Part shown: positions 16,614 through 25,371 of the stretch, piece by piece
Numbering within the stretch: the stretch's first letter is position 1
How the letters are laid out: each line of letters opens with the position of its first letter
Source of the DNA: Sharpea azabuensis DSM 18934
GTDB lineage: Bacteria; Bacillota_I; Bacilli_A; Erysipelotrichales; Coprobacillaceae
Direction: 5' to 3'
Length of the DNA: 64,000 nt
Assembly (NCBI RefSeq): GCF_000702165.1
Contig: NZ_JNKU01000004.1
Location: 29,548-93,547, forward strand
Made by a program: the position numbers and the translations under genes
The notes under the pieces: model-generated
Databases searched by the model: none
What the model saw: only the letters and a program-made list of their open reading frames with translations
Told to the model about the DNA's origin: nothing

Positions 16614-16642
16614 ATTTCAAATGAAACTAAATGTGTTAGAAT
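16614..16642 (+). promoter_or_regulatory. Operator-like inverted repeat and promoter of the DeoR-family gene
   Basis: TTTCAAATGAAA (16615-16626; TTTCA/TGAAA half-sites) overlaps the expected -35 position of a promoter whose -10 is TAGAAT (16637-16642). The same 12-mer, with the flanks TA...YTAAA also shared, lies before the glycyl-radical lyase gene at 32246-32257. Confidence 0.5.
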
Positions 16643-16661
16643 ACAAAAGAGGTAAAACAAT

Positions 16662-17408
16662 ATGAAAGAAAGACAAAATCGTATTCTTGACGCTCTTACA
16701 AAGCATGAAAAACTAGAAGTCAAAGAACTTGCAGAAATGATGGAAGTTTCCCAAGTCACTATTCGTAAAGACTTAGATGCCCTAACACAACAAGGTCTCA
16801 TTATCCGTAATCATGGCTATGCGACATTAAATAACAGTGATGATATGAATAATAGATTAGCGTATCACTATGAAATGAAACAGCGCATAGCTAAGAAAGT
16901 ATGTGAAGATATCCATGATGGTGAAACCATCATGATAGAATCAGGTTCTTGTTGTGCACTCGTTGCATTAGAGATTGCCCAAAGCAAGAAAAACATCACC
17001 ATTATTACTAACTCAGCTTTCATTGCTGATTACATACGTAATGAAGAAGTTAAAGTTATCTTGCTTGGTGGTGAATATCAAGCATCATCCCAGGTTCTTG
17101 TTGGACCAATCACAATAAATAATGCCAAGAATTTCTTTGTCGATAAGTACTTTATTGGTGCAGATGGCTTTTCAGAGAAATCAGGCTTTACAGGAAAGGA
17201 CTATTTACGCGCTGAGACTGTCAGAGAAATGGCAAAACAGGCAACCCAGGTTATAATCGTGACAGAAAGTGAGAAGTTTGGCCATATCGGTACAGTCAAT
17301 CTCCTGGATACAAAAAATGTCGCTAAGGTTTACACGGATACCCATATTCCTCAAGAAGATGAAATCTATCTCAATGAAATGAATGTAGAAGTCATCAAAG
17401 TTGACTAA
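16662..17408 (+). CDS. DeoR-family transcriptional regulator of sugar metabolism
   Basis: 248 residues. The N-terminal winged helix-turn-helix is typical (RQNRILDALTKHEKLEVKELAEMMEVSQVTIRKDLDALTQQGLIIRNHGYA, residues 3-55 in part). A DeoR-C sensor domain follows (MIESGSCCALVALEIA, ITNSAFIADY, LGGEYQASSQVLVGP, FIGADGFSEKSGFTG), which binds a phosphorylated sugar. It stands alone between two terminators, so its targets must be elsewhere; a shared operator-like 12-mer suggests itself and the glycyl-radical lyase operon at 32.2 kb. Confidence 0.9.
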   Translation: MKERQNRILDALTKHEKLEVKELAEMMEVSQVTIRKDLDALTQQGLIIRNHGYATLNNSDDMNNRLAYHYEMKQRIAKKVCEDIHDGETIMIESGSCCALVALEIAQSKKNITIITNSAFIADYIRNEEVKVILLGGEYQASSQVLVGPITINNAKNFFVDKYFIGADGFSEKSGFTGKDYLRAETVREMAKQATQVIIVTESEKFGHIGTVNLLDTKNVAKVYTDTHIPQEDEIYLNEMNVEVIKVD

Positions 17409-17436
17409 GAGTGCTATATAAAGTAGCACTTTTTTC
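17408..17436 (+). terminator. Terminator after the DeoR-family gene
   Basis: AGTGCTA-TATAAAG-TAGCACT followed by T residues. Confidence 0.85.
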
Positions 17437-17510
17437 ATACATTTTAAGCAATCTAAATTTTACTTTTGTTTAATAAGAATGTTGTTTGTTCAAAGCCTAT
17501 TCAATAATAG

Positions 17511-17543
17511 CTTTTTTTATTCTTATAGGCTGTTGCACTTATT
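17511..17543 (-). repeat. Isolated IS30-element end
   Basis: This stretch is nearly identical to the reverse complement of the left end of the IS30 element at 28051-28082 (one T inserted, one T to C change), including the terminal TGTTGCACTTATT. No transposase is attached, so it is a relic of a former insertion or of an excision. Confidence 0.7.
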
Positions 17544-17583
17544 GTGATAATTTATCTTGTGGAAAAAGCGTGATAGAGGGCGC

Positions 17584-17617
17584 GAAAAAATGAGTAATAC
17601 CTTACGGTGATGCTCAT
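17584..17617 (-). terminator. Terminator of rpoN
   Basis: On the minus strand, ATGAGCATCACC pairs with GGTATTACTCAT (one mismatch) around GTAA, followed by six T residues. The rest of the interval 17437-17678 shows a weaker hairpin at 17495-17517 and no gene. Confidence 0.7.
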
Positions 17618-17678
17618 TTAGCAGGGACTTTCAACATTCTGTCCTTGACTTTTGAACCAGTTTAGATAAGCCACTGAC

Positions 17679-18902
17679 TTATTTAATAGCCTTACGTTTA
17701 GTAGACGAAGGAATATTCAATTGTTGTCTATACTTGACAATTACTCGACGTGAACAATGTAGTTCTAATTCTTCTAGTTTTTTAAGAATCTGATTATCCG
17801 AAAGTGGATGTTCTTTATCTTCACTATCAACTAATTCCACAATAGCCTTTTTAATAGAATCACTACTATCCCCTGAGGCAGTTTGAGAAACAAGAAGTTG
17901 TTTAAGAGGATAAACCTCACCATTATAGCTGTAGTACTTATTATTTAATGTACGTGAAATAGTAGATTCATGGAATCCTGTTTCACTTGCAAGTTGTGAT
18001 AAAGTACATGGATATAACTCATCATCGTATAAGAAATAACCACTTTGGATATGAACTAAAGCATTTGCGACAAATAATATTGTTTGATTTCTCTTTGTAA
18101 GATTTTCAATTAAGAAATGTGCATCATTAAAATAAGCTTTCATATTCTCATCATTCTTTACCTTCTCATAAAGAAGATTATTTACTATGAGTTCAGGTTG
18201 ATTGATAGGGGTAATCATGATATTGGAATCTTCTACCTCTATTAAAATATCTGGTGAGATATAATCATCCTGGGATGAACTATACATATTACATGGGAAA
18301 GGATTACAAGAACGTATTTCATAAAATAAATGGTCTATTTCTTCTTTTTTCAATCCTGTTTTCTGTTTAATGAGTGAATAGTTCTGAGTTAAGATCACAT
18401 CCTGATAATCTCTAAATAGTGTATAGCTTTTTGTTTTATTATTATTTTTTAATTGAATGATAATTGAATCAATCGCATCAGCTGCACCAACACCATTTGG
18501 TTCAAAAGAATGTAATATATCTAAATGAGCATTAAGAATTTCTCTATCTATATTCAAGTCAGTGATATATTGATCAATAGGGTAGGATAAGAACCCACTA
18601 TCGTCTAATGATTCAATCAAATAATCCATCAAATCTTCATTATATGGACGAGTACATGCACTTAATTGTAAATAGAGATCATCTTTTAAAGAACGTTTAT
18701 TAGAAATACTTTCAATAAACTGCTGTGTATCATAGTTTTTAGGTGATTTCAGTTCTAAAAAAGGATTGGTTTCTAATACTTGTTGAACAACTTTATTGAT
18801 ATCATCAATGTTGTCAGTAAGGAAATCTAACGATTTTAATAGTTTTTGATTTAATTTTAATGTTTGCTTTAATGTTTGAATATATTGCATTTTTTGTTTC
18901 AT
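17679..18902 (-). CDS. rpoN: RNA polymerase sigma-54 factor RpoN
   Basis: The alternative sigma factor that recognises -24/-12 promoters and needs an AAA+ activator. It has a Gln-rich region I (MKQKMQYIQTLKQTLKLNQKLLKSLDFL), a core-binding region, the helix-turn-helix LSQLASETGFHESTISRTLNNKYYSY, and a C-terminal RpoN box CSRRVIVKYRQQLNIPSS. At about 407 residues it is slightly short for the family. I use the ATG at 18902, 6 bases after GAGGGTGG. It stands divergent to the LevR-type activator and its PTS, its likely only partner, with a decayed transposon between them. Confidence 0.94.
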   Translation of the reverse strand: MKQKMQYIQTLKQTLKLNQKLLKSLDFLTDNIDDINKVVQQVLETNPFLELKSPKNYDTQQFIESISNKRSLKDDLYLQLSACTRPYNEDLMDYLIESLDDSGFLSYPIDQYITDLNIDREILNAHLDILHSFEPNGVGAADAIDSIIIQLKNNNKTKSYTLFRDYQDVILTQNYSLIKQKTGLKKEEIDHLFYEIRSCNPFPCNMYSSSQDDYISPDILIEVEDSNIMITPINQPELIVNNLLYEKVKNDENMKAYFNDAHFLIENLTKRNQTILFVANALVHIQSGYFLYDDELYPCTLSQLASETGFHESTISRTLNNKYYSYNGEVYPLKQLLVSQTASGDSSDSIKKAIVELVDSEDKEHPLSDNQILKKLEELELHCSRRVIVKYRQQLNIPSSTKRKAIK

Positions 18903-19013
18903 ATTCATCCACCCTCACTATTATAGGTAGTGTCAAAAGTTTGCATGATGCAATGAACATTCACTACCCCTCAATGTTCTCTATATAAGCAGCTGTTAAC
19001 TGTACTTATCCTG

Positions 19014-19873
19014 TCAGGTTTATGTTTTTCCAAAACAAAAATGGATTATCCGTGCTATACTTGTTAGCAACTAAACCATCAAGAAAGACGGATAACCCAC
19101 ATGGCTAGTAAAACACAGATTAAGAAAGTAATTGATAAATTCTCTAAGCAGAATTTCAAGTTCCTTAAGTTCATTGAGCTTCTGCTTCTCGTGAAGAACA
19201 TTCCTGAAAACGTCAGTAACGCTCTCAAGGACACTGACCTCATCTATCACATTGATGAAGCGCACAATCATATCTCATGGATCATCGATTACTTCGACAG
19301 AAAAATCAATCCTGCCGTAAGATCTGGGCACGGTCACTTGGATCTAAGGAACGCATGCAGGAGTATGCCGACTTTACCGTTGACAGCAGGCCTCCTGTGT
19401 TCAGAAAACCTGAATCCCAGACATACAGGCAGATGAGCTTCGATGACTACAACAGGGAGCACATTGAAAAGCACGGAGAGCCAATAAGAGAAGTCAGACG
19501 CCTCAGCGTGACACCCTCAATGCCGTCAAGTCCATTCACGACGTACTCATGCACTACGATGAGATTCCTGACGACCTGGTGTTCATAACCGATGGGAACC
19601 CCATCTACAATGCAGATCAGCTCTTCTACCATATCAATGGCACTGACTATGCAATGGAGTTCTAGCATGAAGATTTCCTGAACATATGCTTGCCGGAAAT
19701 AGCCTCCGGACAGACGATACCTTCATTATGCCCTGTTTCGGACGCTTTTTATCTTTTCAGCAGATGCATTGAATTTAGCAATTTTCAAAATCAAGTTGAA
19801 ACCAGTTTTGGAAGAACTATCTGAGTGAATTTAGTCATGAAACAGGCACCTGAACCTGGTTTTCATAAACTGT
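19014..19873 (+). mobile_element. Decayed insertion sequence between rpoN and the levR-like gene
   Basis: This region has a visibly higher GC content than its neighbours and holds a broken transposase. Short matching ends are possible: CAGGTTTATG at 19015 on the left, and the reverse complement of CATAAACTG near 19865 on the right. No other gene is visible in 18903-20001. I could not identify the IS family, and the boundaries are approximate. Confidence 0.5.
19101..19665 (+). pseudogene. Degenerate DDE-type transposase
   Basis: Three pieces in three frames read as one product. Frame from 19101: MASKTQIKKVIDKFSKQNFK...AHNHISWIIDYFDRKINPA. The next frame gives KIWARSLGSKERMQEYADFTVD...MSFDDYNREHIEKHGEPIRE. 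The third frame gives RDTLNAVKSIHDVLMHYDEIPDD LVFITDGNPIYNADQLFYHINGTDYAMEF and a stop at 19663. The VFITDGNPIY segment resembles the second catalytic Asp region of DDE transposases. At least two frameshifts and probably an internal deletion make it inactive. Confidence 0.6.
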
Positions 19874-20001
19874 TTACTCTACCGATTATATAGCAAAATT
19901 CGTGCCAATTATTATCTAGATATTTATCAAAATAGTATACCGAATAACTATTGTTGCTCACATGTTTTATTTGTTTTATCATGAACTATGAGGTGATTTC
20001 A

Positions 20002-22680
20002 TTGAAAGAAAAAATCATGTTGTTGATCATTGGAAGAATGGATCAAAATTCATATGAAGAATGTCAATCTGTACAATTATCAAAAGAATTGAAACTAAGC
20101 AGAAACCAAGTAACAAAACTATTAAATGAACTATTTAATGACAAGAAGCTTATTAAAATCAAAACAAGCCCTGTTTTATATCTTTCAAGAGGTTCTCTTG
20201 AAAGTAAATATAAGAAGAAGCTTTTATCAGATGAATACAAATCATTAGATGAATTGGAAGCTGAATTAAACAATCAGACAGAATTAAAGAACTTTGAAAA
20301 GCTTATTGGGTCTAATGAAAGCATGTATCAGATTGTAGAGAAGATTAAGGCAACAGTATCTTACCCACCAGTAGGATTACCTATGTTGTTTTATGGACAG
20401 ACTGGTACTGGTAAATCATTTATGGCTAAACTTACGTATGAGTATTGTGTAGATACAGGCCTAATTGATGCATCTAAGAATTTTGTACAGGTGAACTGTT
20501 CAGAATATGCAAATAACCCAGAATTACTCACAGCTAATCTGTTTGGCTATAAAAAAGGTGCTTTTACAGGTGCAGATAGTGATAACTTAGGTTTATTACA
20601 TTTTGCGGATGGTGGTGTATTATTCTTAGATGAAGTGCATTGTTTAAATGCAGAATGTCAAGAAAAATTATTTCTTTATATGGACCAGGGAATCTATCAT
20701 TTAGTAGGTGACAACAATAAATGGTATAAATCAAAATGTAGAATTATATTTGCGACAACAGAAGAGCCACAAAAAGCATTATTAAAAACATTCCTTAGAC
20801 GTATTCCAGTTATTCTTACAATTCCATCTCTTGCACAAAGAGGAGAAAATGAAAAGCTAGAACTCATGTATAGCTTTTTGAAGAACGAAGAGAAGCGTGT
20901 GAATAAAACAATTCTTATTTCATCTAACGTTTATGAGTTGTTATTGAATCACACATTTGTAGGTAATATTGGTGAACTGACTAATACTATTCAGGCAAGC
21001 TGTGTGAGTGCATTATATAAAAGTAATTCAAATACGTTAGAAATTCATGCTTATGATTTACCTGAAAATATTAGAAATAGTATGGATGTTTCCTCTATGA
21101 TTATGAAGAAGCATAAGCTTGTCTCTCTTAACACACTTCTTCCTGTATCAGATCAGGGTATTGTTAAAGATTTTTATCAATCATTAATTAATCTTAAAAG
21201 AGATCAGTCATTTGCAGTAAATGCACAGAATACTGTAGATAGATATTTTGAGAAACTTATATTTAATGATAATCGTGCTGGTTCAATTGATTATCTTACA
21301 AACTATCTAGAAAAGATATTTAATAATATCACTGAACATTATGGCTTTAGGACTTCACATAATGAGTTGATTGCATTGGCTACATATGTCTCAGAATTCT
21401 CTAAAAATACATATCTCACAAATAACTGGATCAATGAGAATTATGATGAAGTAAAAAACTTAAAGAAATATCTAAAACTTGAACTTCATCGTGAATATAA
21501 AATAGGACAGGATGTTTCTCATTACTTAAAGAATAATATGAATCAGGGTATTGATGACTTTGTAGAATGTATTATCTGTATTTGTATGATTAAGTATTTT
21601 GTACATTCTGGTGAAGATCTCACAATTGCGATTATTATTGCACATGGTTATTCAACTGCAAGTTCTATTGCAGAAGCAGCCAATAGAATGTTGAATAGTT
21701 ATATATTTGATGCGATTGATATGCCGTTAGATGTGGATGTTCAAACCATTACAAGAAAGATCAATGATTACATTGCATATGTTGGTAATATCTCAAAGCT
21801 TTATTTATTGGTTGATATGGGTTCTCTTGAAGAAATATATCAGGGATTAGATACAAGTAATGCGGATATTGCCTTAGTAAACAATATTAATACTAAATGT
21901 GCGCTAGAAATAGGACAGGGAATTAAACTCAATAAAACAGTGACTGAAGTAATCGATTCTATTCTTAAGGAAAACATCTATAAAACGCATGTAGAACTTA
22001 AGAAAAAGAAAGAACCTATTGTGATTTGTTCTTGTGCATCAGGTCTTGGAACAGCTGATAAGATCAAAGAAATCTTATTCAATTCTTTACCTGAAGATTC
22101 TAATCTAAAGATTATTACTTATGATTATCCTGCTTTAATACGTAAACAGGTATATGATCAGTTAATGAATGATTATGAGGTTGTATGTGTCATTGGAACA
22201 CTTGATCCAAACATTGAATCTATGAAATATATAGGCATACAAGAATTGATTATTAACGAAAGTCAGAATGCCATAGAAGTATATTTTGGAAAGTATATGA
22301 CTCAAGTTCAGATGGAGATATTCGAAAAGAATATCTTGCGTAATTTCACATTATCCAATGTCATGAATAACTTGACTATATTAAATCCAGATAAACTACT
22401 TGAACATGTTGCGAAAGCAATTGATTATTTACAGAATATCCTACATAAGAGATTTAAGAATAGAACATGCTTTGGGTTATATGTTCATATTTGTTGTCTT
22501 GTAGAAAGATTAGTGACAAGACAACCTATTTCAAACTTTACTGATCTTGACTTTAAAGAAAAGCATCAAGAATTTATAGATCAAGTAAATATCTCAATGA
22601 AAGAAGTTAAGACATACTACAACGTTGAGATTCCAGATGAAGAAATAGAATATATATACAACTATATTATTAATGATTAG
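20002..22680 (+). CDS. levR: LevR-type sigma-54-dependent activator with PTS domains
   Basis: About 892 residues, in the LevR order. N-terminal winged helix (about 5-60); AAA+ sigma-54 activator domain (about 100-330) with Walker A FYGQTGTGKS (~132), the sigma-54 contact loop GAFTGAD (~187) and Walker B GGVLFLDEVH. PRD1 follows (~400-510), then an EIIA-Man-like domain with the phosphorylatable His in IAHGYSTASS (~546). An EIIB-Gat-like segment has Cys in CSCASGLGTA (~675), and PRD2 is C-terminal. I start at TTG 20002, 6 bases after GAGGTGA; the upstream ATG at 19951 has no Shine-Dalgarno. PTS phosphorylation should tune its activity. It most likely activates the -24/-12 promoter of the next genes. 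Confidence 0.92.
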   Translation: MKEKIMLLIIGRMDQNSYEECQSVQLSKELKLSRNQVTKLLNELFNDKKLIKIKTSPVLYLSRGSLESKYKKKLLSDEYKSLDELEAELNNQTELKNFEKLIGSNESMYQIVEKIKATVSYPPVGLPMLFYGQTGTGKSFMAKLTYEYCVDTGLIDASKNFVQVNCSEYANNPELLTANLFGYKKGAFTGADSDNLGLLHFADGGVLFLDEVHCLNAECQEKLFLYMDQGIYHLVGDNNKWYKSKCRIIFATTEEPQKALLKTFLRRIPVILTIPSLAQRGENEKLELMYSFLKNEEKRVNKTILISSNVYELLLNHTFVGNIGELTNTIQASCVSALYKSNSNTLEIHAYDLPENIRNSMDVSSMIMKKHKLVSLNTLLPVSDQGIVKDFYQSLINLKRDQSFAVNAQNTVDRYFEKLIFNDNRAGSIDYLTNYLEKIFNNITEHYGFRTSHNELIALATYVSEFSKNTYLTNNWINENYDEVKNLKKYLKLELHREYKIGQDVSHYLKNNMNQGIDDFVECIICICMIKYFVHSGEDLTIAIIIAHGYSTASSIAEAANRMLNSYIFDAIDMPLDVDVQTITRKINDYIAYVGNISKLYLLVDMGSLEEIYQGLDTSNADIALVNNINTKCALEIGQGIKLNKTVTEVIDSILKENIYKTHVELKKKKEPIVICSCASGLGTADKIKEILFNSLPEDSNLKIITYDYPALIRKQVYDQLMNDYEVVCVIGTLDPNIESMKYIGIQELIINESQNAIEVYFGKYMTQVQMEIFEKNILRNFTLSNVMNNLTILNPDKLLEHVAKAIDYLQNILHKRFKNRTCFGLYVHICCLVERLVTRQPISNFTDLDFKEKHQEFIDQVNISMKEVKTYYNVEIPDEEIEYIYNYIIND

Positions 22681-22705
22681 TGTGCCATTAATTGGCACAC
22701 TTTTT
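22681..22705 (+). terminator. Terminator of the levR-like gene, overlapping a -24/-12 match
   Basis: TGTGCCA-TTAAT-TGGCACA with a T-run, starting right after the stop codon. Bases 22693-22708 (TGGCACACTTTTTGCT) also fit the sigma-54 promoter consensus. Confidence 0.8.
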
Positions 22706-22732
22706 GCTTGTTTAAAAGTGGAAGCTAGTTCT

Positions 22733-22754
22733 ACAGATTAAGCGTAACTAATCT
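22733..22754. promoter_or_regulatory. Possible upstream activator site for the LevR-type protein
   Basis: Inverted half-sites AGATTA and TAATCT with an 8-base centre, immediately upstream of the -24 element. LevR-type proteins bind such enhancer sites, though these are usually further away. Confidence 0.3.
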
Positions 22755-22760
22755 ATAAAC

Positions 22761-22776
22761 TGGCACGAAGTTTGCT
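22761..22776 (+). promoter_or_regulatory. Sigma-54 (-24/-12) promoter of the PTS operon
   Basis: TGGCACG-AAGT-TTGCT is a perfect match to the TGGCACG-N4-TTGCW consensus. It lies 32 bases before the EIIA start with a GGAAAGGAG Shine-Dalgarno between, and both rpoN and a cognate activator are encoded next door. Confidence 0.92.
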
Positions 22777-22808
22777 TGAACTAAGATGAGTGGAAAGGAG
22801 TGTAAATC

Positions 22809-23222
22809 ATGGCAAAAATCATACTTGCATCACATGGAGGATTATCTTCAGGAATGCTTGATTCAGTAAAAATGATTGTTGGGGAATTAGCTGCTGATGT
22901 AGAAACATATAGTTTGTTACCAGGACGCAATCCTAACGAATATGTCAATGAATTAAAAGAAAGGATCAGTACTTCTTTAGAAGAATTCATAATTGTATGT
23001 GATATCAAAGGGGGTAGCGTTTATAACGCTTTAATCCAGTTGCTGGATATGGATAATGTAGAAATTATTTCAGGAATGAACATGAATATAATTTTAGAAT
23101 TAGTTATTAAAAACAGTAGCGGATGTATTGATGTTGATAATGCCTTAAAAGAAGGAAAAGAAGGAATTCAATTAAAAAATAAAGATAATATTGTCGTTAA
23201 TACAGAAGACGAAGATTTCTAA
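22809..23222 (+). CDS. PTS mannose-family transporter, EIIA component
   Basis: Cytoplasmic phosphocarrier that takes phosphate from HPr and passes it to EIIB. It has 137 residues, starting MAKIILASHGGLSSGMLDSVKMIVG; His9 is the phosphorylation site of EIIA-Man proteins. It is the first gene of the sigma-54 operon (EIIA, EIIB, EIIC, EIID, deglycase, HAD). Separate A and B polypeptides, rather than a fused AB, are seen in fructoselysine/glucoselysine-type transporters. Confidence 0.92.
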   Translation: MAKIILASHGGLSSGMLDSVKMIVGELAADVETYSLLPGRNPNEYVNELKERISTSLEEFIIVCDIKGGSVYNALIQLLDMDNVEIISGMNMNIILELVIKNSSGCIDVDNALKEGKEGIQLKNKDNIVVNTEDEDF

Positions 23223-23239
23223 AAAAGGAAGGTGGATTT

Positions 23240-23707
23240 ATGTTAGTAGGGTTAAGAGTTGATCATCGTTTATTGCATGGTCAGGTAGCATTTTCTTGGA
23301 CAAGTGCATTAGGAGCTGATTGCATCCTGATTGCAAATACAGCAGTTACTAATGATAATCTTAGAAAAACAGCTATTAAAATGGCAAAGCCAGCAGGAAC
23401 AAAATTAGTTATTAAGAATATTGAAGATTCAATCAAAGCATTAAATTCAGGAGTAACAGATAAATACAAGTTATTTATTATTGTTGAAAGCGTAAAAGAT
23501 GCTTACGAATTGATGACAAAAGCAGATATTCATTCTGTAACACTTGGTGGAACAAAGGCTACAAATGAAACAAAGAATATTTCTAAAGCAGTGAATCTAA
23601 CTGATGAAGAAATTTCATTAGTAAAGGAACTAATCGAGAGAGGTGACGAAGTTGAAATTCGAATGGTTCCAACAGATAAAAAGATGTTAGCTAAAAACGT
23701 TCTATAA
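23240..23707 (+). CDS. PTS mannose-family transporter, EIIB component
   Basis: 155 residues. The EIIB-Man signature GLRVDHRLLHGQVAFSW carries the phospho-accepting His (residue 15). The rest, KPAGTKLVIKNIEDSIKAL and SVTLGGTK, is typical. It transfers phosphate to the incoming sugar at the EIIC/EIID membrane unit. It lies 17 bases after EIIA with its own Shine-Dalgarno (AAGGAAGGTGG). Confidence 0.93.
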   Translation: MLVGLRVDHRLLHGQVAFSWTSALGADCILIANTAVTNDNLRKTAIKMAKPAGTKLVIKNIEDSIKALNSGVTDKYKLFIIVESVKDAYELMTKADIHSVTLGGTKATNETKNISKAVNLTDEEISLVKELIERGDEVEIRMVPTDKKMLAKNVL

Positions 23708-23722
23708 AGGAGGAAAAAGATT

Positions 23723-24499
23723 ATGATGTTGAAGGCGTTTTTACTAGGCTGTATCGCATTCTTAGGGAAATGTGATTTAGCTACAGGTACAAATCAGTTA
23801 CAAAGACCTATTATTTTGGGCCCATTAGTAGGGTTAGTGTTAGGTGATCTTGATGCAGGAATTAAGATTGGTGCAACGCTTGAACTAGCATTCTTAGGTT
23901 CTTATTCAGTTGGTGCATTTATTCCGCCAAACGTTATTGTTGGTGGTGTATTAGGAACAGCATTTGCGATTGTTACAGGTAAGGGACCTGCAGTTGCATT
24001 TACAATGGCGTTCCCAATCGCTTTACTTGCAGTAGCAATTGATAATATCTTCTTCTCATTAGTTAGACCATTGCTTGGTAAAGTAGCTGATAACTATGCT
24101 GAAAAAGGTAATGTACATATGGTAAGTGTCATTCATATGGCTACAGGGTTCTTAACATGCACAGTACTATTTTTAATGGTGTTCATTGGATTCTCAGTTG
24201 GCTCAGATGCAATGAAGAAATTTGTAGAAGCTATTCCAGCTGTTATTACTAACGGATTAACTATCGCAACAGGTTTATTACCAGGCATTGGGTTTGCTAT
24301 GTTAGCTCAGATGATCATGAATAAGAAGGTCGTACCATTCTTCTTCTTAGGATTTGTATTATCAGCATACTTCAAATTACCAGTAGTTGGTATCGCACTC
24401 TTAGGTCTTATTATCATTTTTACAACAATTGATTTCACAGGTAAAAAAACACAGTTAGCAACAGATGTAGTAGAGGAGGATGATGACGATGACTTCTAA
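23723..24499 (+). CDS. PTS mannose-family transporter, EIIC membrane component
   Basis: 258 residues, highly hydrophobic. LVLGDLDAGIKIGATLELAFLGSYSVGAFIPPN is the EIIC-Man signature, and the chain forms several membrane spans. The C-terminus is an acidic tail (EEDDDDDF) whose coding bases supply the GAGGAGG ribosome-binding site of EIID. It forms the translocation path together with EIID. Confidence 0.93.
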   Translation: MMLKAFLLGCIAFLGKCDLATGTNQLQRPIILGPLVGLVLGDLDAGIKIGATLELAFLGSYSVGAFIPPNVIVGGVLGTAFAIVTGKGPAVAFTMAFPIALLAVAIDNIFFSLVRPLLGKVADNYAEKGNVHMVSVIHMATGFLTCTVLFLMVFIGFSVGSDAMKKFVEAIPAVITNGLTIATGLLPGIGFAMLAQMIMNKKVVPFFFLGFVLSAYFKLPVVGIALLGLIIIFTTIDFTGKKTQLATDVVEEDDDDDF

Positions 24500-25337
24500 A
24501 GTAGGCACACCAATCAATGCTGAAAACGGTGGCGTTATTACAGAAAAAGATTTAGTTAGAATGTTCTGGAGATCATTACCAATGGAATTCTCATGGCACT
24601 ATGAAAGACAGATGCATATGGGATTTGAATTCATGGTAGGTCCAGCTCTTAAAAAGATTTATAAAGATGATCCTGAAGGATTAAAAGAAGCATTACATAG
24701 AAACTTGGAATTCTTTAACTGTACAGCTCATGTCACACCTTTCATTGGTGGTATCACACTAGCTATGGAAGAGATGAATAGAGCAAATGATGATTTTGAT
24801 GCATCATCTATCAATGCAGTAAAAGCTGCGTTAATGGGTCCTTTAAGTGGTATTGGTGATTCACTTATCTTAGGAACTCTTCGTGTATTAGCAGTAGGTA
24901 TTGGTACATCTCTTGCTATTAAGGGTAATATTCTTGGACCAATCCTATTCTTCTTAATTTTCAATATTCCTACTTTCATCTTACGTTATGTATGTGCAAT
25001 TAAAGGATATGAATTAGGAGCTAACTATTTAGAAAAAGTTCAGGCCTCTGGTTTGATGGAAAAATTCATGTTAGCAGCTGCAATTTTAGGGGTTATGGTC
25101 ATTGGTGGTATGACAAACGAACTAGTTGTAGCTAAAACAGCATTAAAAATCGGTAGTGGTAAGTCAGCTACACAGATTCAAAGTGTATTAGATGGTATTA
25201 TGCCAGGCTTATTACCTTTAGCGGCAACTGCAATCTATTATAAGTTGTTACAGAAAAAGACAAATGTCATTCTTATGATTATTGGTACAGCCATCTTTGG
25301 CATTATCTGTGCACAATTTGGAATCTTAGCAGCTTAA
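24489..25337 (+). CDS. PTS mannose-family transporter, EIID membrane component
   Basis: About 282 residues. TEKDLVRMFWRSLPMEFSWHYERQMHMGFEFMVGPAL is the EIID signature, followed by FNCTAHVTPFIGGITLAMEE and ALMGPLSGIGDSLILGTLR. I start at the ATG at 24489, 9 bases after GAGGAGG, giving an 11-base overlap with EIIC; an earlier ATG at 24480 is too close to that site. It ends the transporter part of the operon. Confidence 0.93.
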   Translation: MTSKVGTPINAENGGVITEKDLVRMFWRSLPMEFSWHYERQMHMGFEFMVGPALKKIYKDDPEGLKEALHRNLEFFNCTAHVTPFIGGITLAMEEMNRANDDFDASSINAVKAALMGPLSGIGDSLILGTLRVLAVGIGTSLAIKGNILGPILFFLIFNIPTFILRYVCAIKGYELGANYLEKVQASGLMEKFMLAAAILGVMVIGGMTNELVVAKTALKIGSGKSATQIQSVLDGIMPGLLPLAATAIYYKLLQKKTNVILMIIGTAIFGIICAQFGILAA

Positions 25338-25371
25338 AAAAATATTTATAAATAAAAAAGGAGAAAATTTT

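Noticed and set aside
17495..17517. Second terminator for the DeoR gene (GCCTATT-CAAT-AATAGC, T-run)
   Set aside because: It has a bulged short stem and follows a much stronger terminator at 17408-17436; noted only as a possible backup.
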